DNA of 64,000 bases from Thamnaconus septentrionalis (Eukaryota > Chordata > Actinopteri > Tetraodontiformes > Monacanthidae). The DNA lies in NCBI GenBank assembly GCA_009823395.1, contig CM020519.1:12557501-12621500 (forward strand). The letters are read 5' to 3'. Positions 59,201 through 64,000 of the stretch are shown here, one piece after another. A program made the position numbers and the translations under genes. Positions within the stretch are counted from its first letter, which is position 1. Each line of letters starts with the position of its first letter. Below the pieces are notes generated by a model. The model was not told the DNA's origin. It saw nothing but the letters and a program-made list of their open reading frames with translations, and searched no databases.

Positions 59201-62200
59201 TGCCCATATTTTTTCCTTTGCATTTCACCTGCAATCCTCTCTTTGCTCTGTCTGAGCCTGATTTAATGAAGGTTTACGTGTGGGAAAACAGCCTGAAACA
59301 GGAGGCGGCAAACTTCCTGAATTTAAATTTATGTCGTGGTTCTTGTATTTGTTATGGTCATCACAAACATTAACCCTGTCGCAGTGGACAGATCATATGC
59401 TTTGCTTGAGTGTTTCACCATACAAACTCATTTTCGACACCTGTCCATTGGCAGATGGATGAATGGATGGATGTAATTTGAACATGACATCCATCCCTCC
59501 ATCCATCCACTTCCTATCATCCTGCACTCCGGGTTCCAGAGTTGCTGGCGCCTATCCCAGCTGTCTTGGTGTGAAAGTGGGGTTACACCCTGGATATGTC
59601 CTTAAGTTCATCACCGGGCCAACACGTGGACACAACCATCTACAAACCCATTCACGCCGACTGACAGTTTAGAGTTGCCAATTAACCTAATGTGCCTGCC
59701 TTTGCCCGGGTGAAGCCAGAGTAACCAGAGAGAATATACACAGCCACAGGAAGAGCGCTGAAACTTTAACCCGTGGTGCTCTTGCTGTGAGAGAACAATG
59801 CTTCACACCGTGGCGCCGTGCCTTCGAATAATGAATAATGCCAAAGAATGATAAGATTATCAGTAAGATAATAGATAGGCTGTTGGATTACATTTACGTG
59901 ACATGGCATAGCCAGGGCAGAGATTGCGAGACTGAAGGCTCTAGTAGCCCTTTTCAAGCAGCTGGGATAATGCTAAGAGCCAATATATTTATATCTGGTT
60001 TCTTTGGCTTAGCATATCACATGACAGGTGCAAGGAAAATGCAAGGACACTTGCCGAGCTGACAAGGGATCCGCGACCCAATGCTTTTTACCCTGTAATT
60101 GTTGAAAACAGCCGTGTCATTGCTAATGATTAGCTAAAACTAAAGACATAAGAATAAAACAGTGGTCAGAAGAGAATACGGCAGCGCCCTACACATTGTC
60201 TTTGTTGACAATCTACCCTTGCAAATTACTACAGCCAAGTTAGCTTCTTTTTGTTCAAAAATTTGGTTATTCTTCAATGTTAGTTTTACTCCTATTTTTC
60301 CAGCAAGCATTGTGTTAGTTGTGTTGTGTTGGTGTTTTGTTCTTGCGTAATTGTGTGCAAATTGGCGTCAGCGTTCACCTACCTAGGGAAGGGGTGAACC
60401 CAGGACATTTTGTGCTATTCCCCTCCCGCTCCTTCTTCACTTTCCTTCTGCTTCTAATTTTACATGAACTTGAGAGTTGGACTGGCTTGACTTCGTAAAC
60501 ATGTGAATTTCGTCGTCTCCGCCGCGTCTCTGTTGGCTTCTCTCCGCCGTGCTCGCCATGTGTTTGCGTGTTCCTTTGCTTTCTGCATTCTGCACGCTTC
60601 CTCGCCTTTGTTGCTGAGACAGAGCCTGCTTGTTCTGACGGAACACATGTTGTGTCACCCCGCTGCCCTGTGACCCTCACTTTGTGAAACACGTCAGAAG
60701 ATGCAGCAAGTGATCTCTGGTGTTTCAGAACCGTGTGAACGGATCGTACGGCAAAGTGCTTTGCAGGGAAGAACTTATTCATTCCAACAAATTGGACCTT
60801 TCCTCAAACATATTTTCTCATCCTAATGAAACATTTTATGAAATAGCTCTGTTTACTATGTTGTGGTTCATTGAGCTAAAACATCACCTCCCCACCACCC
60901 ACATGGCTCTCTTTTCCACTTTCCCTGCGAGTAGTGAATGAAATAACGTGTTGTGTCTGTGACCTTTAGGCCCCGGCAGGGCTCACGTTGCAAAAACAAG
61001 ACAAGTCTCTTGAGCTCACTCCAAAACCAGTTACTACTGGTTCAGACCGCAGGCTCATTGCCACAGCACAGAGGGGGAAAAAAGAGAGAGAGAGACAGAG
61101 AGCAGAGACAACCGCAGGAAGTTGAAGCAACGGATTGAGGCAGTGCAGCAAAAGGAATACAAAGAACGAAATGCATAACCTTTACAAAATCTAGAGCAGC
61201 ATTTCTCAATTGGTGGGTCACGACCCAAAATTTGTGTTGTTTGGGTTGCGGCTCTGTGGGCAGTTTACCCCTTTTTGAAAAAAAAAAGAAAAAAGAAAAG
61301 GATTTAAAAATATATATTTAGAGAGAAAATGTTGGGCATTTATTTTGCAGGACATACAATTCAATAAATTTAATAATGTATTTACTAGATATGATAAAAA
61401 ATGGGCTAGCGTTTTTATTTGTGTGGAATAAATTTGGGTTGTGACTTATTCTAAGGAAAGAAATGTGGGTCCTGAAACTCCACCAGTTGAGAACCACCGA
61501 TATTGCCGAATGTATGTTGAGGTTGGAAATGTTAGTTTGGAAAGAGGTAGAATGCAGGAGATGAAAGATAAGAAATGCAAATATGTATAACGCTAAAAGC
61601 AAATCTGTGACCATTAAACGGGAAACAATACTTTTCTTTTCTTCATTCCTCCTTTGTACGTCCAGTTTGACATCAACCAGCTGGTGACTCCAGTGAATGT
61701 AAGCCAAAGCCTCAGTCCCATCCACAAACCACTCGAGTCGCCGGGCAGCGTCGGAAGCGGCAGCAGCAACAGCGGGGGCAGCTGCGTGGGCAGGGCCAGC
61801 GTGGTCGGGGTGGAGCAGTCGCCGGTGGATCGCACCAAGGGGTTTTTCCCCGACGATTCGGAGCCCCTACTTCGCTGTGACTCCACCTCGAGCAAAGACT
61901 CGGCCCTCAGTAGGAATGGCTCCTTTATTACCAAAGGTGAGTGACAGAAGCCCAGAGATCACAGCGAACAAGTACTACAAGTAACAAGTTCTACTGTGAC
62001 CTTGTGAGGAGTGTGACAATTTAAGTCGTACCGGTGTTGCATTTTAAAGGACATTGCTTGTATGCCACTTTCCCACTGAAATTAGCGAGTCGATGCAGGT
62101 TTTTTTTTTTAACGCTAACAATCGCATTTGGCCCCTTTCCCACTGGGTTCTGCCCCCTGCTGGCAAGCTTCGTAGTGTCTAGTTTCACGACAGAATTCAG

Positions 62201-64000
62201 GGAAGTAAACAATGGAGAGCAACATGGGAGCGAGTCCGGCGGTGGTAAGCCTACTTACTTGTTGGGCTTGAGACTTGAGAAGTTCGCACATTTCACTGTC
62301 TTGCCAGTGCTGCAACATGCTGAATGAATGCAGTCTCGAACGCAAACAGAGCTTTGTTTTGGTACGTGTTATACGCCACGACTGGCGCGATATTATGACG
62401 TAGGGCACATAACGCTCAATGTCATCACGTAAATTAGCGTGTTGGCTAGCAGTGGCTTTCCCTCTGCTAGCCGATCGGAGCCGAGCCGATCAAAGCTGAT
62501 TTTAACCCGGGTCACTTGCCGGGTTGTTTGATGCAGGTTGGTGAGCCTTTCCCACTGCTACGAAATACCGATTGCTAGCGGGTTTAAGTGGGTTTTTTGG
62601 CCAGTGTGAAAGGGGCTTTACACTTCTAAATGACGCCTTTAAATCAATGTAGAATTACGGTTCAAAGACAAACTTGTTGTTTGTACCTGCTGCTCCCACC
62701 GAGCCCCGCTGTGTAAATACCATTCGCTTGGGCACAATCTGCCCTGTCACTCATCCCAGACTGAGTAACTTTCCACCAATTCCCCTTCCCCCCTGGTCAC
62801 GTCACACCTGCTCTCACTCAATCAAATTCAGTAACACCTACAGCCCACCGAGTGCAATCGAGTCCAGCAGATACAGTCAGCCAAAATAATGTACGGTATG
62901 CTTAACATCAGGAAAGGAAAAACTTGCATAAATGTTTAATTTGGACTCCTAGTACATATAGATACGTCTTTCGAAGTTTGATCAAGTTACGATTAAACTG
63001 TGTACTGTTGTTTGATGTTTCTCCAACAGACGATGTTATCCTCATAAATGTAGCGTCAACAAGTGTTGAGGTAAAAAACGTTACCCTAGCAGTAGTTCGC
63101 CGTACAGATAAATGTCTAGAGGCCAATGGCCACCACTGTGAGATTACATCTGGTATCTGCTGTCTACTTTTGTGTTCACTGAATCAGTCTCCTAAACCTT
63201 AATAGGCTTTTTAAAGTTTTTCTACATCGTGGTAAGATATAGCACAATCTTAAATTGTGTTCAATGTGCCTCGAGAATTAATCTTTTTTCTTGTTTTCTG
63301 TTATATTTAAATTGCCTGTTTCAGTGGGACATTGGCGTGTCACCATTTTTTTTTTATATTTCTTTGGTCCAAATCTGCAAACTCAATACACACACATTTG
63401 TGGCATTTTAACAAGTGTGACTGTGTAACTGCTTGTAGCTGCAACAGCACTGTCAGACTGTTGATTTCTTCATTTGTTAATTCTGACGCACACAAAATGG
63501 GCTTCATTCCATATCAAAAATGATGTGATCAAATAGCAGTTAGATGAGAGGTTAATGAGTGATGCCCCTAGGTGGTTTCTTTTGGTACTGCAGTAAACTG
63601 TCATTGTGCGTATGTTCAGACTGCTTTACTGTAACAATCTATTGTAATTACCTTGGGTTTCAGGCGTTAAGCAAATATATTTTCTAAATGAAATAGACTG
63701 CTGTGGAATTAAGGATCATTTGTTTTTTGAAGTTTCTCTGAGAAAAAAGTAACCCAAAAAGATTGTCAAGGTTAGCACAGTGAAGAATCAAAAATGCGAT
63801 TGCTAATTCAAGGTGTTATTTCTGCATGAGTGCGTGAGCGAGTAGCTCTGTTTTGCTCCCGGGTTAACCATCTTTAAAATGACATTAATCACAATAATTT
63901 ATTCTCTGTTGCCCCACCAGAGAAGAAAGACACTGTGCTTCGGCAGGTGCGCCTGGACCCATGTGACCTGCAGCCCATTTTTGATGACATGCTGCACATC
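44260..64000 (+). CDS. tnfrsf21: tnfrsf21: death receptor 6 (six coding exons, last one cut by the window)
   Basis: Exons 44260-44286, 48398-49091, 51552-52115, 58906-59171, 61666-61936 and 63921 to past 64000 join in one frame through GT/AG borders, giving 634 codons. Layout: signal peptide 1 to about 24, four TNFR cysteine-rich domains at 52-199 (18 cysteines, the number I count in human DR6), stalk, membrane segment at about 364-381, death domain at about 429-517, tail with [12 protein letters not shown]. The type I receptor acts at the cell surface. The family is known for neuronal apoptosis and axon pruning, JNK/NF-kB signalling and immune control. No ectodomain N-glycosylation sequon was found. 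About 20-40 C-terminal residues are outside the window. Confidence 0.97.
44705..44765. repeat. (AAT)n / (ACTAAT)n microsatellite
   Basis: A run of AAT units followed by ACTAAT units in tnfrsf21 intron 1. A similar AAT-rich tract lies near 45736-45780. Confidence 0.85.
47066..47556. mobile_element. MITE with CAGTAG(C/T)TGCGTTTCC terminal inverted repeats
   Basis: The left end CAGTAGCTGCGTTTCCTTTAC pairs with the inverted right end GTAATGGAAACGCAACTACTG over about 19 of 21 positions. Subterminal GTAATGGAAACAC-type motifs repeat several times. The 491-bp element has no convincing ORF. A target duplication was not clear, so the superfamily is left open. It lies in tnfrsf21 intron 1. Confidence 0.7.
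48398..49091 (+). CDS. tnfrsf21: tnfrsf21 coding exon 2: four cysteine-rich domains
   Basis: The 694-nt exon starts after TCTTCACAG and ends [24 protein letters not shown] opens CRD1, with further cysteine pairs at [48 protein letters not shown] and NNVCG. The order and spacing follow human DR6, for example CKQCARGTFSDVPSS. It ends in a Pro/Ser-rich start of the stalk. The exon is GC-rich, so antisense frames stay open by chance. Confidence 0.97.
49319..49886. mobile_element. hAT-like non-autonomous element (MITE) with intact 8-bp target duplication
   Basis: The 568-bp element starts CAGTGTTGTTGGAATTACT and ends with the inverted AGTAATAGATTACTCACCAACACTG. It is flanked on both sides by the identical 8 bp GCTGTGAC (49311-49318 and 49887-49894). 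Eight-base duplications and CAGTGTTG ends are typical of hAT elements. There is no transposase ORF. It lies in tnfrsf21 intron 2. Confidence 0.85.
51552..52115 (+). CDS. tnfrsf21: tnfrsf21 coding exon 3: stalk, transmembrane and juxtamembrane region
   Basis: The 564-nt exon (acceptor TATTATTACAG, donor CAGG|GTAAGC) encodes a Ser/Pro/Thr-rich stalk, then [20 protein letters not shown] and [10 protein letters not shown]. This matches human [35 protein letters not shown] and [11 protein letters not shown] lead into the death domain. A cysteine directly after the membrane span sits where the human protein has one reported to be palmitoylated. Confidence 0.97.
54152..54380. mobile_element. hAT-like MITE with degenerate target duplication
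   Basis: The element starts CAGGGGCCACCAACCTTTTC and ends GTGACCCCTG. The flanking octamers CTCAAGAG and CTCCAGGG match at 6 of 8 positions. This fits an old hAT-type insertion of 229 bp. It is in tnfrsf21 intron 3. Confidence 0.6.
55425..55455. repeat. (AC)n microsatellite
   Basis: About 26 bp of AC repeats in tnfrsf21 intron 3. Confidence 0.9.
58906..59171 (+). CDS. tnfrsf21: tnfrsf21 coding exon 4: death domain
   Basis: The 266-nt exon (acceptor CTTTCGTAG, donor CAG|GTAGGC) encodes [20 protein letters not shown] and continues with [20 protein letters not shown] and [18 protein letters not shown]. Human DR6 has [20 protein letters not shown] and [20 protein letters not shown]. In the family this six-helix domain recruits adaptors such as TRADD. 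The open frame after the donor is intronic. Confidence 0.98.
59485..59830. repeat. fish interspersed repeat (CCATC lead, GCCTATCCCAGCTGTC body)
   Basis: CCATCCATCCACTTCCTATC, GCGCCTATCCCAGCTGTC, ACCCTGGATATGTCC and TTTAGAGTTGCCAATTAACC are signature blocks of a widespread teleost repeat. The end CACACCGTGGCGCCGTGCC fits its usual 3' part. It is in tnfrsf21 intron 4, about 300 bp after the death-domain exon. Confidence 0.7.
61199..61497. mobile_element. MITE with TTCTCAAYTGGTGG ends
   Basis: The left end CAGCATTTCTCAATTGGTGG pairs with the inverted right end CCACCAGTTGAGAACCACCG. The interior includes the GGGTCACGACCCAAA motif common in fish hAT-like elements. There is no ORF and no clear target duplication. 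It is in tnfrsf21 intron 4, ending about 170 bp before exon 5. Confidence 0.6.
61666..61936 (+). CDS. tnfrsf21: tnfrsf21 coding exon 5: cytoplasmic tail
   Basis: The 271-nt exon (acceptor ACGTCCAG, donor AAAG|GTGAGT) encodes a Ser/Gly-rich insert followed by [19 protein letters not shown] and [11 protein letters not shown]. Human has [19 protein letters not shown] and [12 protein letters not shown]. The Gly/Ser run differs from the Pro/Ser-rich human sequence at the same place. Confidence 0.96.
62060..62625. mobile_element. probable MITE with CCTTTCCCACTG / CCAGTGTGAAAGGGGCT ends
   Basis: CACTTTCCCACTGAAATTAG near 62070 and CCAGTGTGAAAGGGGCTTT near 62601 look like inverted ends. The interior repeats GCCCCTTTCCCACTGG and a GCAGGTTGGTGAG-type block. 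I infer a decayed non-autonomous DNA transposon in tnfrsf21 intron 5. Confidence 0.45.
63921..64000 (+). CDS. tnfrsf21: tnfrsf21 coding exon 6 (partial): conserved C-terminal segment
   Basis: After the acceptor GCCCCACCAG the exon reads [20 protein letters not shown] and FDDMLHI, nearly identical to human. The window ends inside this exon, so the last residues, the stop codon and the 3' UTR are not seen. Confidence 0.96.

Overview
This is a stretch of vertebrate nuclear DNA, almost certainly from a teleost fish. Short exons with good GT/AG borders are separated by AT-rich introns full of microsatellites and fish-type repeats (Tc1, hAT-like MITEs, a Penelope-like element, tRNA-derived SINEs). 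No operons, tRNA or rRNA genes, or CRISPR arrays were seen. The two genes are the neighbouring pair CD2AP and TNFRSF21, which are also adjacent in mammals (human 6p12). I cannot name the species.

Left part, about 3.0-36.9 kb, minus strand: cd2ap, an adaptor with three SH3 domains. I reconstructed 18 coding exons that join in frame from the start ATG (36883-36881, followed after one base by a GTGAGT donor) to a coiled-coil exon at 2977-3040. They give 642 codons; human CD2AP has about 639 residues in total. The last dozen or so residues and the stop were not found and probably lie left of base 1. The exons carry SH3-1, a conserved linker, SH3-2, the [19 protein letters not shown] block, SH3-3, proline-rich segments, a perfect capping-protein-interaction motif and the C-terminal coiled coil.

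Middle, about 37-44 kb: the interval between the two divergently transcribed genes. It holds several microsatellites, a LINE-like tail, a broken Penelope-like retroelement and two inverted copies of a repeat family that also occurs at the left end of the window.

Right part, 44.2-64.0 kb, plus strand: tnfrsf21 (death receptor 6). Exon 1 has a signal-peptide start, exon 2 four cysteine-rich domains, exon 3 the stalk and membrane segment, exon 4 the death domain, exon 5 the cytoplasmic tail, and exon 6 runs off the window. These give 634 codons; human DR6 has 655. A CpG-rich promoter with a TATA-like box and two overlapping upstream ORFs precede the start codon.

No new multi-gene system is visible. 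The points most worth a second look are: an intronless coiled-coil ORF of 278 codons in a cd2ap intron on the opposite strand, with a second ORF apparently continuing it in another frame; the tnfrsf21 upstream ORFs; the lack of N-glycosylation sequons in the DR6 ectodomain; an unassigned repeat family with at least five copies; a hAT-type MITE with a perfect 8-bp target duplication; and a strong hairpin beside a long TA tract just downstream of a cd2ap exon.
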